A DNA stretch of 64,000 nucleotides, taken from the NCBI RefSeq assembly GCF_963583255.1, contig NC_084808.1:14531201-14595200 (forward strand), read 5' to 3'. The translations under genes and the position numbers were made by a program. This DNA is from Pyrus communis. Its lineage: Eukaryota; Streptophyta; Magnoliopsida; Rosales; Rosaceae. Positions 36,185 to 50,013 of this stretch are shown one piece after another; positions within the stretch are counted from its first letter, which is position 1; every line of letters starts with the position of its first letter. Below the pieces are notes generated by a model. It did no database searches. It saw nothing but the letters and a program-made list of their open reading frames with translations, and was not told the origin of the DNA.

Positions 36185-38016
36185 CTAGATAGGTTTGTTT
36201 CTTTGTCTCTCGCTACTTTCTTGAAATCTTGGAGCTGCAAATAAGTATGATTAATCGGCCTTAGACAGAGATCTTCATAATCTCATAGGAGTGCAAAACA
36301 CCGACAATTGAAACTCGGAGGGCAAAATGTAAGCTTGATGGTTTCAAATTTACGTACCAAGACCATTAGCCTCGGATCTCCTCATGATCCGAAGCCTTTT
36401 CACTGAGCCGAGGAACATCCTGAAATGCCACAAAAATTGCAAACATACTTATTAATAACAACTCAGGCAATATCAATTATATATGAAGTACATTGCTCCA
36501 CGTACAATCACAATCCCTACATCTTTATGTTATTAGGTTTTCCATGCTCTTCTTTTTAACAAAACTAATATTAGTGGTAGTAGCAGCATACCCCCAAGGA
36601 ACATCTCCGACAAGCATCCAATCTCTCTCTTTATCTTCATATGTGAGCACAAATTCGGAGGATCCGTCCAGAAGCTTCGAGGGTTTCTTTGCTTGTTCCG
36701 TGTCTCCACCTAACATGAGCACAAAATTATTGTCACACACGGGGAACAAATTGGCCAAGTCAAACGGGCCATGATTGAGTACCAACTATACATCCTAATC
36801 GGAACTCATAAGCTTATAAAGTAATTAATTGAGCAACAAATAAGGTCCTCTATCCAATTTTTCCAAAGGCAAAGGAAGACAACTAACCAATAGTTGTAGT
36901 GGGGCTGATAAACATTTCCTCGAGTGTTTGAGCCAAAGTCTCATAGCAAGAGTGAGCATTCAAATCCACTTTCCTCCCGATTGGAATTCCATCCATATTC
37001 ACCTTCACAAATCCGAGATGCCCTTTCTCTTTCACAGTTGTCTTACTACCGACGTTGATCTTCTTCTTCGAAGTGTCCTTTGATTTCTCTCCAACGGCCG
37101 TATCATCTTCAGCCCTTGCAGTCTTTGCTTGGTTAACCAAACTGTTCATCCTCGCAGCACTTATAGGTGGCCATCCCACAACCTGACTGCTTTCACAATA
37201 CAATATACAAAAATAAACGATCCAAAACATGCAGGAATTCCAAAAATACAGAAACAGAGTATTCATATTATTTCTCAGAGTAACAATACATTCAAGTATT
37301 CAACATGGTATTAATTAGTATTACAATGTAATGGATATTAAAAACATAAAACAATTAATTTAAAACAATTAAACTTTTTTTTGAATTATCAAAGATTCAA
37401 AACATATATCAGACTAAAGACAATTAATCATTTAAATAAAAAGAAACCGAAAATACTTGAACAATTATTTAATCTTTTCTTAAGGGGGCATAACATAAAC
37501 CACTACTTGGGGTTTTCTAAACTTTACTGTTTTCCTGGACCGGACACAAACCGTGCATAATTGAATTTCTCACTTTCCATCAGTTTTCTCAACTTTGTGA
37601 AAATTCTCTCACCTTACAGCAGTGGGAGAGCCACCCTCTTGAGGAGCAGAGTCAGCAGCTCTCTTAGTCCCAGAAACAGCAACAGCAGCAGAAGCATTGG
37701 GTCTGTGAGAGAACCTAGAAGCAGCTGAAGAGGCGCCGTGAGAGACCACCATGGAAGTAAAGTCCTTGGCAGTCAAGATTCTACCACGCTCACCCCATGC
37801 ACATGGGTTGCTGAGCTTCCCTCCGCCACCAAGGCTGAGGCCCAGCTCAAGCTCTGCCTCAGCAGGGTAAGAGGTTGCCTCAGAGGACATCCCCACATAG
37901 TCTTGCTCCACCGCCACCACCTCCGCTTTTGACATTGTAGACTCGTTTGATGAGACCCCAGAAGACCCACCTCCACCACCAAGTAACCCAAGTGTGGCTT
38001 CCATCAAGCTGATCAA
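36185..38016 (-). CDS. Aux/IAA auxin-response repressor (IAA11/12/13-like)
   Basis: Five exons with GT-AG introns: 38016-37613, 37186-36888, 36709-36592, 36419-36358 and 36234-36185. They total 933 nt, 310 residues. Domain I is an EAR repression motif, LELGLSL at residues 56-62, that recruits TOPLESS. The KR pair (118-119) precedes the domain II degron, VVGWPPI at 137-143, by which TIR1/AFB receptors bind the protein in the presence of auxin. The C-terminal PB1 domain starts near 193 with the conserved lysine in GFVKVNMDG (196), the GRKVDL segment and the acidic [13 protein letters not shown], ending SVKRLRIM and a C-terminal RQRNKPI tail. Such proteins bind ARF activators in the nucleus and are destroyed when auxin rises. 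Start at 38016; a second ATG four codons on (MEATLGLL) is equally possible. One oddity: DVPWGMF, where I would expect arginine or glutamate after PW. The gene appears intact. Confidence 0.93.
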
Positions 38017-38387
38017 GAGAGAGAGGGTTGAAGAAATTGTGGGTTTCAGAGAGAGAGAGGATGTGGGATTTTGTTTGTTTGTTTGTTATGACTTATGAGC
38101 GTCAAATAGAATAGAACGGACCACAAGCGAGGGAGGACTGAGGAGGAGCAGGGGAAGGCAAAAGCAGAGGAAAGGGGAAGGTGGGGGAGCAGGAGGGTGG
38201 GAAGGGGTAGGCCGTGGAGAGAGTGATGATGATGGGGCCCATGTGTCTGCTGGTGCGCCTTGCACTATCACCAGTCACCACCCACCCTCATTTTTTAATA
38301 GACATGATTCGTATCTTTCAAGGATCTGTTTCTCTGTGTTGGGTCTTGCTGTTGTTACTAAAACAAACAAAATTGGTTATTAGGCTA

Positions 38388-38584
38388 GGAAAGGATACTC
38401 TTCGGATTCCTTCCACTTAACCCTCGTGATTCACAAATCTGAATCTTTAAAATTTGATTGAACGATTAAAGTTATTATAACTTTTAATAGGATTTTATGT
38501 TTATAACCATTAATCGAATTTCAAAGATCCGAATTTATGGGTTATGAGGCTTAGGTAGAAGGGATACCGAGAGGATCCCTTTCC
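38388..38584. repeat. MITE, same general family as 35602
   Basis: Left GGAAAGGATACTCTTCGG and right read inward GGAAAGGGATCCTCTCGG. The interior contains the TTTGATTGAACGATTAAAG arm and its inverse. Flanking 9 bp only partly agree, so the duplication has decayed. Confidence 0.6.
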
Positions 38585-38911
38585 ATGAGGCCAATTGATT
38601 ATGACCATTTTTTTTTCTTTTTTTCATTTGTGTTTGAAAGAATTTTGTGTGCACTGAAATCATTGTGACAAACGATATTATTTACATTAAGAAAAAGTAA
38701 AGGGAATTTAGCCTCACAATAAGATAGTAATAATATGGTTCAAATTCGCATTTGACGATAATCAAACTTAAGACATCTCACTTACAAGTAAATCATTAGC
38801 CTGTAGTAATGAGTGACGAGACTTAATGTATTAATATATGCTATAAATTTGATAGAGTACAAAGTTAATATATCTTACTTTTATAATATTTTAAGAAAAA
38901 TAGGTTTTTTT

Positions 38912-39047
38912 TTGGGGTGTGCTATCCACACATCCTTTGTTAATTTCTGTCCGTTGATCTTTTTCAATTCATCCGATACGACGGCCGAAAATTAGAAGGG
39001 TGTGTGAGAAGTAAAAAAGAGTATGTGGATATCACATCCTTTTTTTT
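38912..39047. repeat. MITE with GTGTGCTATCCACAC ends
   Basis: The left part reads GGGGTGTGCTATCCACACATCC and the right part GAGTATGTGGATATCACATCC. A TCCGTTGATC / ACGGCCGAAA core lies between them. This is a widespread plant MITE pattern. A decayed relative lies at about 55495-55615, ending GGTGTATGGATAGCACACC. Confidence 0.55.
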
Positions 39048-42000
39048 TTAAATTAAAATGATCGTTAAAATTGACATAACTCTTCACTTTGGTACCTGAC
39101 AATTAAAATCGATAGAAGTGGTCTATAAATTTGTCTAGTGTAAAATAATTTGGTTCTTCTGTGAAAAATATGTCAATATTTTTGCGATAGAGTGGGGTTG
39201 AGATGGAGAATCAAAAATATAAAATTTTATGTTGGGTTCTTTGTGTTTCTCTAATGACATAGATTATGTTTTGCTTTCATGCTCATTTGTGTGGCATGAT
39301 AAGGTTTAGAAGAAAAAAAATGAATTAATGAAGATAATTAAAACAAGTGTGGTGGTATAATATGATGAAAAGGATGGAAATGATACAAGTTGCTAGCAAG
39401 TATGATGGTATTTTCAACTTTTTGGTCTTGGTATGATGGTTAATGATAATATTAAACTTTGGCTTGTCGGACCTTTTAGCTTGGACAATGAGGAAAAAAG
39501 GGATTTTAGTTGTGTATACAGAAAAATTATGCTGGTAATAGTGCTAGTTCTTGGGATGTCAGATTTGCTTTTTTTTTTTTTTTTTTTTTTTGGGTGTAAA
39601 ATTTGATTTTCTTAATTAAGTATTTTTATTAGCAACATAGCCCTCTCCCACCAGTTTTCTTTGTTTTTTTTATATTTAATTTCAACCAAATAATGTTTGC
39701 GTTTTGATCAACTGGAAATTCTTTACATAATAGTATTACAATTGAACAAAGGACTCACGCAAAAGTTATGTCAATAGTAAAAATCAAATTCATCGTAAAT
39801 ATAATAATATTTATGTTTATGTAAGTCGAACATGATACTTAAGTAAATGCTTTCTAACTAGCTTTTTATGTGGTGATATTTATCTCTCAATGTTATAGAA
39901 TGTCTCAAGTTTGACTTTCCATTTTCTAGCTGATGGACAATTATAATCTTTTTTTTTATTTTTTTTCATCTCATTGTGGTTTTTGTTTTGTCTGAACACA
40001 AAACCTCAAATGTAAAGAAAAACGCTTATAATGAATTGAGACACAAATCCGTTTGTTGTTTCAATGATTGTTATGAGTAAATGTCACATTTCTTTGTAGG
40101 TTTTACTTTATAAATCTAGAGGAACACTTATAAGTGCAGTGAGAGGGACTGTTTAGATAATGGGCAAACAAACATAATCTGTGGTTACCAAATACCACAA
40201 TGGAAGACCATCACAAATTCACCATTAATTTGATCTTAGGTGTCTCTTAGCTTTGCTTTAATTAATAGTATTAGTTAAAGCATTCGGGTTAAAGTCTAAA
40301 GGATGAGTCTTTTTACAAGAAAAAGAATTATTCTGTTCTTATTTATCTATGCACCCTTTATATGTATGTTTCTCCTTGGGTGCTGTCTACTATTGGTAAG
40401 ACAAAGGGCACAAAACCTTGTTTTAGAAAGTTGGGACCTAAAGAGAGATGCACTGGCAGTGGATTAGTGGGCCTTTCAGTAAAGCTGAGAAAATAACAAA
40501 TTAATTATTAATAAAACCAAATTATTTAGTTATTTACAATTCAAAATTATGGAATTAGGATCCACTTCTCAAGAATTTGTTGGGGTAGAGATAGTCTATT
40601 CAATTGATTTGTTTATGAAAGTAAGGTACAAAGAAATAAGTCAATGTTGCAGAAGTTTACCCTATGCCTTCATTTTGACAATGAGACAATGACAATGAAG
40701 TAAACATTTTTTTAAGAGGAAAAATCTTGGATGTAACCTGTTGTTTTATTTATGTCTCTATTTTATATGATGTGAAAATCAGTTACACAGTACGATCTGT
40801 ATTTCCTAACGATTCTTACAATTAGTTTGGTATCGGTGTGTTTTAAAGAAATTGTTTTTGTTATGTTATAAGAATAAGCAGTTATGAAATAAAGTAATAA
40901 AATGTTTGATAAATTATAGTTATAAAAGTGTCTTTAGTAAAAAAGAAAACAATGTTATAATGATTGGTAAATTTTTATGTAAAACAACTGTAACTATGTT
41001 AAATAACCAAAATGAACATAGAATGGATGTGGGTATTAATTTAAAGGAAAACTAATAAAAATTACTTGAAAACTTTAAATTTGAACGACAAGGACAAAAA
41101 AAAAAAGGTAAAGTGAATAGTGAATAGTACTATGATTGATTTTTTAGTGTAAAAATGTGGTTTTTCATTAAAGTTTACCCAGTTTCCGACGAGTTTTCCA
41201 GTTTTCCTACGGACCAGTCACATTTCAGGCTATTTTCCTATCATCTCCAACAATCATTGGCCTTCCAAATAGGTATAATCTTATTCTACACTTTCCCATC
41301 TTCATTTTGATATATTATGAGTCAAATTTGGTTAAAAAACGTGAGTTACGAAGTTTTGAAAATTGCCCAAACTTTAGGTCAAGAGCTCCGGGATACTTAA
41401 CGGAGTGATCAAAATAATGGATGGTGAACAATTTTAGGACCATTTCTATTGATTTTCAATATCTAAGACCAAAATGATTTATTATGCTAATCTCATGAAC
41501 TGTTTTGGCTAAAAAGCCTAGATATAATTCCTAACTTGTAGGCTATTGAGCTGGGCCTAGAGTATTATAACCTCTGTATAAACCTTCGGCCCCAGCAAAA
41601 GCCTAGATACACGATATATTACTTCCTGCTGAGTAGTTGTATAGGAGTTCTGCAGAAAATTCATTGGTGTTCATCAACTCCTTCTGTTTGCATCGATTTC
41701 AATGGATGCCCCCAACTTCTGCATCATGTTAATTAGTCTTCATTCATGTGTATTTTAGTTTTAGTTATTCAACCATGTAAGGTTCACATCATTGTGTTTG
41801 AAGACCAAGTAGCTAGCAGAAAAATTAAAGACCCAAGTTCTTTGTGATTTTCCAACCCCTATTTTAATCTTGCCAAATAGATGTTACTTGCATTGCGGTT
41901 TAATAATATTTATCTCTACTTACAAATGAAAATTTTAAGTCATACTCACTTAGATAACGAGTTTGATATCCATTTATTACGAATGGCTCATTGTGTAATT

Positions 42001-43030
42001 TAGTCCGACAACTTAATTTGAACCATATGCTTTCAAATCTCACTTAACCTTAACGCTACGTTTGGTACGAGGGAAGAGAGTGGGGGAAACGAAAAAGTGT
42101 TGTATTTTCCATGGTTGGTAAGTCTAAGCTTGAAAAATAATTTTTTGAGTCGTCAAAAAATGAGAAGAAAATGATTTTTCATCGTTAATAAATATGGAAA
42201 GGAAATTTTGCATTTCGCTTCGTCTGAAAAAAGATACGCAGCCCAACCCCGGAGACCATAGCTGCTACTTTGACGGCAATACCATGTTCAAGTAGTAGAG
42301 GAGAGGCGAGAAGTTGTGGGCGATAAGGGGAGAAATAATTTTTATAAAAAAACATGCGTACAAAAATAGAGGAAAAGAAGTCGGATTAATGTCCAAAGGT
42401 TAAAAAACTGTGGGACAAGTCGACAAAGTGGGAGCCATGTCACGTGCCTCTACTACTGAACTGCATTCAACTTAGCGTCACGTAAGCCGACAGAGTACGC
42501 GGCTGACCGGGGGACCTGTGGAACCACTAGACAATAACACCCCAGCTCCTTTAGTTTTTTTTTGCAATTTTAGTCCGAGACAGCTATACACTTTCTGCAA
42601 GTCGCTTACTTTACCCCACGCGCTACAGCGTCTATTCTTATAGCTATCATACATCTCATCAGGTTAATAGTTTTTGCGACCCGAGCATTTTTACTCACTA
42701 TTATAATTATCATGCACTTTATTATTTGACATGTGTCATTTCGTTTATTTCTAGTTAACTTTTACATTAAATGTTACTTTCTTAATTTTGAAAATAATTA
42801 ACCATGGTTACGTGAAATAACATATGCCAGATGATTAGATACATATGCCAGATGATTAGATGTATGATGAGCATATACCAAAGTTGAGGATGGTGAGCAA
42901 AAATACTTCATTTTATGATTGAATTCACGAAATGGAGTAATGTGGGATGAAGGAAGAGTTCAGGTGATAAAATGAAACAAAATATATTGCAAGGATTAAA
43001 ATGAGATTTTGTAAAGAGTACAAGTATCAT
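39048..43030. other. AT-rich intergenic DNA with one MITE
   Basis: No gene is visible over about 4 kb. A relative of the 22128 MITE lies in reverse at about 41045-41177 (GGAAAACTAATAAAAATTACTTGAAAAC to TTTTTCATTAAAG). Around 41220-41470 there is a short piece resembling gypsy LTR sequence. A poly-T run of 25 lies at 39569-39591. Confidence 0.6.
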
Positions 43031-43680
43031 CACTAAAAAAAAGCCAAAATTTTGGTATGGTTTGGTGTGTACCATACCCTATGTCAAAATTTTGATATGC
43101 GGTCAAAGATTCATTAGACATGGCAAAGAAGCAACGTAGTCTGCCCTAAGATAATCGGGCTTTTATGCCATTAAGGGACCATGGGCCCTCCGGGTTGTTC
43201 ATGGTACGGGTCATGAGCGATCCAAGCCTACCATGACATATATTATGGGTTCTTTGAACCACCTATCATATGTCATGTCATTGGGCCACACCTGGTCCAA
43301 TGGCATCAGGGTACCAACTCTCCAGAGTCTCCCCTTGGGTGTCCAGCGCGACTACGCTCTTACCAACAGGGACCTTCAAAATTGCTAGCTGACATGACTG
43401 TGAAGACTGACCTACAATCTCCTTTTCAACCTGCCTGTTAAGGTTTTTCCCTATAAATAGCTATGTCAAACAGAATAAATTGTAATTGCCACTTACTACT
43501 TAGAACACTCTCAAGTTCTCTATTCTCTCTACTACTTTTCTGAATTAGGTATTGGAGGCCCTTTGACGAACAACCTTCTCCTTTTTGAGGGTGTTCGTCA
43601 ACTAGGCTAACAGTGCTTGTTCTCTTGTAGATGGAATTTTGTCTAATCAGCCGTGTACAAATTTCCATCCACAAACTTTG
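43030..43680 (+). mobile_element. LTR-like fragment with promoter and R-U5 features
   Basis: CCTATAAATAG at about 43449 lies in front of CACTCTCAAGTTCTCTATTCTC and AATTAGGTATTGGAGGCCCTTTG, the order seen in plant LTRs near the transcription start and R-U5. No paired LTR or reading frame is present here and the edges were not resolved. A solo LTR fragment is my best guess. Confidence 0.45.
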
Positions 43681-46628
43681 AATGAATTAACTAATAAATT
43701 GATTACTGACTCAATGTGATGAGGCGTTTATATATGTAAAAGTGACTCTTCAAAATAGTGGTGTTTTTCTTTGAAGAGTCAACAGTTGTATCTTTTAAAT
43801 TTAAGGGCAAAAGTTGCACCCTTTCCCTTGTTCTTGAATAGTCATAGCTCATCAAATATAATTTCCCTTCAAATAAAATAATTTATTATATTTTAAATTA
43901 AAAATTTCAACATAGATATGGGAAGTATAAGGGAGATAAGATCGATGAAGAAGGGTAGTGGGAAGGAGAGGAAGAAATAAAGAAGTATGAATTGAAAGTA
44001 AAAACAACTTAAATTAGTTTTTAAGCTTTTAATTTTCAGTTTGTGTACCTTTTCTTACATACTTTATCTAACATACAATCATTTCTTTTGCAAATATCCT
44101 TTCCCTGTATTTCAAGTACAAAAAACTAAAAATTAAAAACGAAATAGTTATCAAACAAACCTTAAATATTTCAATTTCAAGATACATGTAAAACATATTT
44201 TAAGCGAATCTCACTATTGTATATTTACCTATTTCCATTTAGTGGTGGTAATGAGAATGTACAACATACCAAATATCTAGTAGTTAATTAGCCATCAAGA
44301 TCAACATAGTTGAGACAAATATTCAAATACCATTTCTTGTATAGTATGGTTGTTGTTTCAAATTGAATGTATGATTACTGTTCTAAAAATCAGCATACGT
44401 GGTGTCTATGTGCTAGATGGTTGGTTGCAACTGAGATTTAGGCCAAAATGTTCATTAAAATAAGATGGGAATTAATATGCCACCTAAGCGCTATATAGGC
44501 GGTGATTCATTGCTTTTTGAATTTATTATAATTAACTAATTCATCGAAAGAGTTCTCTGAGTAACCTACCAAAAAGAAATCATACGACATCTCTTGCTGC
44601 ATCGCTTCTCTTCTCTATGTCTCTTTGAAGCATGTACAATGATGCTCTCTCTGTGCCGTCTCCTGAAATTGCCGTGTCGCCATGCCACTGTCTTGCTCTT
44701 TGCATGTGCCTCGACAATGAAAATTTTAAAGAAAGAGAGATGTGCAATTGTGATTTGCAAACTGCAGTTGTAAAGAAAATAATTGGTGGCGGCTTATGTT
44801 TTTTGTAGGGTATTTTGGATTTTTTAGTCATGTGTCATACCTCAAAATGGTGAAGCATTCAAAATACTGTAAATTTCCCATCAAGAATTTCAAAAATTAC
44901 AATTAAATTAAAAGGAGTTAAAGTAATTTAGCACATTTTAATTTTGAATGAATTTAAAATTTAAAACTTTAGAAAACAAAAAACCTACACCATTGTGGGT
45001 GGTTGATGTTGACTTCCAATTTATATTCGAATAAATGTTTTAATAAAACATATATAAATTAAAACACTTAAATTTCATTTAAAAAAAAAAAAAAAAAAAA
45101 ACACTTATGCGTGTGACAATTAGTCTTTTCTTTTAAAACCAGCCCCATTTTTATCTTAATGACAAACCAAGTACCAAAAATGGCTTAAAGTTAAACATAT
45201 GGGCTCTAGAATTTTACTCATATACTTAAACTTCATAGTATACACTTATATATAATAATTACTATTATAATTAAAATAAAAATTCCACCTAGGTTCTTTC
45301 TAGGCCTTTAGGGGCAAGACCCGTGTCTGACCTGTCGCCTGAGTAACACCTAACATCTTTTAAAATCTTGTGCATGACAACAATAATTTACCTATTTAGT
45401 AAAACAAATCTAGGTATGTTGACCCTAAAAATAACAAGACCTACGTGGCGTGCATGCTGATTAATTGTTAAGGTAACTATGTACTTCTTGCAAATGCGGG
45501 CATGCCAACTCGAGACCACCCTCGATCGAGCAAGTAGAATAGATGTCGTGGTGGTGGTGTCAAATGTGCTGCTCACTTTTGCACCTGAACAACTACCACT
45601 GAGAAAGGTACACCTCTCGGCCTAGGGCTTTAGAAACTAAGGACAATGTTGCTTAATACACTGCGAAGTTTATGATCTTTTGCACCAAGTTCGGCAGCTT
45701 CAATTATATTCATGACAATCTAAATGCCCCGAATTAGTATTGTATCGGTAAAGATAAGCAAAGGAGATGAATGACTTTATGGTGAAAGTGGTTTAGCCGT
45801 CTAAATGCCGAATTATGAAGTGCATCTGGGAGTAGCCAATCATAGAACACCTCAATTCAATAGGGAGCTAATGAAGTGACCTCTTTAAGTGAAAGAATTG
45901 AAAAGTCTTTGCCAATCGAGACTTGGATAGATAACCAACCAACCAGAAGCAATGACGTTTTGCTCATAATCGTCTGATTATACAGCTCCAGTGCTGTTAA
46001 TTTAACGAGGTAGAGTCTTGATAGGGCTATGCCTACTCGACACTCACCTGGATATCCTCTGACCTTATCTTATTAATCCCATTTTTAGCCGAAACTCAAT
46101 CTCTATTTAGTCCCGTCTTCTTCAACTTGAAGTAGGACTTTGAACCTAATCTCTTTATTCACTTGGTTCATTCTTCCCTGACCAAACATAGGTTCTTATC
46201 CTTAGAATAATTCAAATCTTATACAAACCCATCCTGATCTTTAACAATCATTACTCAACTAGGACTCGACTGAGCCATGCCTGAGCATGACCATTCAATA
46301 ATTCTACTTTCATTTTGGACTCGATTTAATTCACTTTTATAGGTTGAGGGCCAACTGGCCTGAGAAATTAACCTTGGGCTTAAAGTCAAGGCTTTCTAAT
46401 TCAACATATCATTTTCTCAACCAAAAACCTGTATTTCAAACCCAAACAGATACATAATTTGAAGGAAGAAAAAAAAAACAAATCAACAGTTTGGACTTGA
46501 GCAAAATATGTATCAAACCTTTAATCCTTCAAGCCTTACTCCAACAAAACCGTCTAAAAAAGAATATGATTTTTTTTTTTTTGTTACAAGGACGCAAAGC
46601 AAAAAAGAAAAGAAACTAGAAAATAATC
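43681..46628. other. Intergenic, no gene seen
   Basis: AT-rich DNA with a poly-A run at 45081-45101 and short scattered repeats. The piece 45283-45370 (TTCTAGGCCTTTAGG to TTTTAAAATCTTG) resembles part of the hAT interior near 4005-4080. No gene or element with clear ends. Confidence 0.55.
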
Positions 46629-49600
46629 TGATGCAAGTCAGTTCGCTAGTGCATTTATTGAATCATTAGGATAAAATGAATGACTATAACAAATTAGAAG
46701 AACTTAACAACAGCCATTAGTAGCTCCTAATAATAGTTAGGGCGTTTTGGACATTTTTTGTGGATTACTTTCTTTATGTAATTTTTAGTTTTTTGTCATT
46801 TTAAGTTTATTGCCTTTCTAATTTATGAATGTATGTTACAAAATGGTTATAAAAACCATTTCTTTCTGTAAGATGAAGGAGTTGGACGTTTTTGTTGGTG
46901 AATGAAATATTCAGAGAGATTTCTATCTCATATTTGTGTCTTTCTCTTGTTTAAGAGTCTATTGCTTTGTTCTTTCTAGTGTCTACGTTATAGGCTGGTA
47001 CTAGAACCAAAGTTTATATGGTTTTCAGGCCTCTCATCACACTAGGAGATAGTGCACCCTACCTATCAATCCTATCTATCATTTTATTTTGTTTCTATCC
47101 GCTGCACCCTGCATCAGTTAGTATAAGAGCGTAAACTCAATCCAAGGGTAACCCTATATTCAGCATGTCATAGATGCCATTAGATGAAGATCTAAATCTG
47201 GACCTTCCTCCAATATTTGATCATTGCTTGGATAGTTCATATCCAACATGTTGTGAAAATTCTTCAGGTGATTGTCTCTTAAATCTTGATCTTCCTTCGG
47301 AGTTTGATCATTCTCCATATGGTACTTATCACATTTGATGTCAAAGTTCTTGTGTGGTTTAACGAAATGTTGATATGGAATCTTGTCTGATTATTAAAAA
47401 TGCTGATTACAAAGAATTTTTGTTTCATGATTTCATTGGAAACTTCTGGATATGTTGATTTAATTGGGGTCGATGTCTTCTACTTGAGAATTTTCAAAGT
47501 TTTGGTTGATAATATAAATCAAATGAAGAAGGAGAATGTCAAGGTTGCGAGGTATGCTATTAAGGGTGCTTTTCACACTTCAGCAGTCAATATTAAATGC
47601 TCCAACTATCTATTTGTTTGGACCCGCAAAGTTCAATTTTATCGCTCCAAATCAGATGATGATTCGAATTCGAGGACGAATTCTCTCCAACCTAGCGAGA
47701 ATGATGCATGCTAAGGACTAAAGGCGTTATTACATAAAATTACTGGCAGTTGGGATTTAAGTTTTATAATATAATACATGCATTTTTGGAGTTATAATGC
47801 ATGTATTTTGCTTTAAATTTATGGCTAATGAAATTCCTAGGTTAATGACATTTTATGAAATCATTTAGTTTTTTAGGAGTTATATTGTAAGCCTTTTTTT
47901 TTTTTTTTATGTATTTCCATATTTTTCACTTTAAGTTGTAAGCCTATAAATACTTCTATTTGTAAAGAAGAAGGGGAGAAGTTGTTTGAATTATCATATT
48001 GATATTTGAGTTGTAAACTCGTTTTTATGTGCTTTTCTCTTGTTTAAGAGTTTGCATCTTCGTTCTTTCTAGTGTCTACATTGTAGGCTGGTACTAGATC
48101 CAAAGTTCTTAGAGTTTTCAGGTCTCTCCTCGCACTAGGAGATAGTGGACCCTATCTATCTATCTTACCTATCCATCCTTTTTATCCTAATTTTCTGTTC
48201 TCATTTCATTTTATTCGTTTCTATCCGCTGCACCCTGCATCAGTTGGTTATCAAAGCCCTAATTGATTCTTTGGTTATTATGTTGTTGTTGTTAGGTTTT
48301 TATGAAATCGATAATTCAGTCTATTGGAGTTCTCTACCAATTTATGATGAGTATGATGAAGATTACATGCTTGTGAATAAAGTAGCTAATGAAATTCAAT
48401 TTACTCTGCAAATCGAAGCTCATTGTGTTGTCGATTGGGATTCTGCTCTGATTCTGCATGAATGCAATGGTGATGAAGATTTGGGTTCAATGGTTGAGGT
48501 ACTTGCGGTAAAATCTATTCTACATTTCTATAACTTTTATGATTATGTTTGGGAATCGTTCATTGCTTGTCACGCTACAAAATTTTACTTGGAGAAAAGA
48601 AATTTTTCACATTGTTTGAATTATGTCTATACTTTTCAAAGTCTAAAATATCAAGATGTTTGCTGGAAATTGTATGTGCACTCAAATGCAATTTAAGTCA
48701 TCAAGAAAAGTTTAAATTCCAAATGGAACATGACAAAGTGGAGAAGAATGAAATTATTTTGAATTTTGTACTATTTGGATATGTTGATGCATGCTGAATT
48801 TGTGGTTCTTAATTGCCTATTGTGGCAAGTACTTGTTGGGTATCTGAAAGACAGAGGAAGACCAAACAGAACTCGGGGACAAGTTTATTCGAGAAGAACA
48901 AATTATGTGTTCCATGAAGTGTTTCTTTTTAAAGGGAATCGACCTTCTATACCTGAGTTTAGTTTGAGGCTGCAGATCATAAAAGAGTTACATAGCGATG
49001 ACCCCGTTGGAAGGGACAAAACCTTTACACTAGTGTTTTATTTTATTTTATTTTTTTCTCATTTATGGCCTGCCATGTGCAAAAAGGTATATTGTTTTGT
49101 GGAACAATGTCGAATCTGTCAAGTTTCTAAGGGCAAGGCAACAAATGCTGCTCTGTACATGCCATTACCCATTCAATCACAACCATAGGTGTACATGAGC
49201 ATGGATTTTGTTTTGGGTTTGCCTCGTACTCAACATGGTATAGACTCAATTTTTGTTGTGGGGGATCAATTTTCCAAAATGGCTTACCTTATTGCCTGCA
49301 AGAAGACAACGGATGCTTCAGAAGTTGCTAAGCTATTCTTTTGCGGAGTCTACTGACTTCTTGGATTACCAAGTTCAATTGTTTCAATTGTGACACCAAG
49401 TTACCAAGCCATATTTGATGTGTTCAATGTGAAACACCTCATTCCATACAAAGGAGACATCGACGGTACTGGAAATGCAAATTTGAGGGCGAATTTTCTC
49501 CAAATCGAAGAGGATGATGCAGGCCAGTTCGCTAGTGCATTTATTGAATCATTGGGATAAAATGAATGACTATAACAAATTAGAAGAACTTAATAACAGC

Positions 49601-50009
49601 CATTAGTAGCTCCCAATAATAACCAAGGTGTTTTGGACGTTTTTTGGCTAATTGGATTACTTTCTTTATGTAATTTTCAGTTTTTTGTCATTTTAAGTTT
49701 ATTGCCCTTCTAATTTTTGAATGTATGTTACAAAATGGTTATAAAAACCATTTCTTTTTGTAAGATAAAGGAGTTGGACATTTTTTGTTGGTGAATGAAA
49801 TATTTAGAGAGATTTTTATCTCATATTTGTGTCTTTCTCTTGTTTAAGAGTCTGCTGCTTTGTTCTTTCTAGTGTCTACATTGTAGGCTGGTATTAGAAC
49901 CAAAGTTTATAGGGTTTTCAAGCCTCTTCTCGCACTAGGAGATAGTGAACCCTACCTATCAATCATATCTATCATTCTGTTTTGTTTTTATCCGCTGCGC
50001 CTTGCATCA
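46629..50009 (+). mobile_element. Decayed Ty3/gypsy element with an extra internal LTR
   Basis: LTR1 46629-47116 and LTR2 49515-50009 both start TGATGCA and end TGCATCA and are closely similar throughout. A third LTR-like block lies at 47702-48242, also TGATGCA to TGCATCA; it resembles them only in its 3' half. Behind LTR1 and behind the inner block are degenerate primer-binding sites (GTTAGTATAAGAGC and GTTGGTTATCAAAGCC). The 5-bp target duplication is TAATC: 46624-46628 on the left and 50217-50221 on the right, once the MITE at 50014-50211 is taken out. The interior contains pol remnants only. Confidence 0.85.
48790..49514 (+). pseudogene. Gypsy pol (integrase) remnant
   Basis: The translation shows the end of RNase H or linker, then the H2C2 zinc-binding region with LHSDDPVGRDKT and CRICQVSKGKATNA. 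The start of the integrase core follows ([40 protein letters not shown]). A stop interrupts it near 49353 (CGVY then TGA). The sequence then jumps to VFNVKHLIPYKGD, the usual C-terminal end of gypsy polyproteins, so most of the integrase core is deleted. Not functional. Confidence 0.85.
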
Positions 50010-50013
50010 TAAT

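Noticed and set aside
44566..44831. Overlapping minus-strand frames of 64 and 83 codons
   Set aside because: No homology recognised, in AT-rich intergenic DNA without splice or promoter support.
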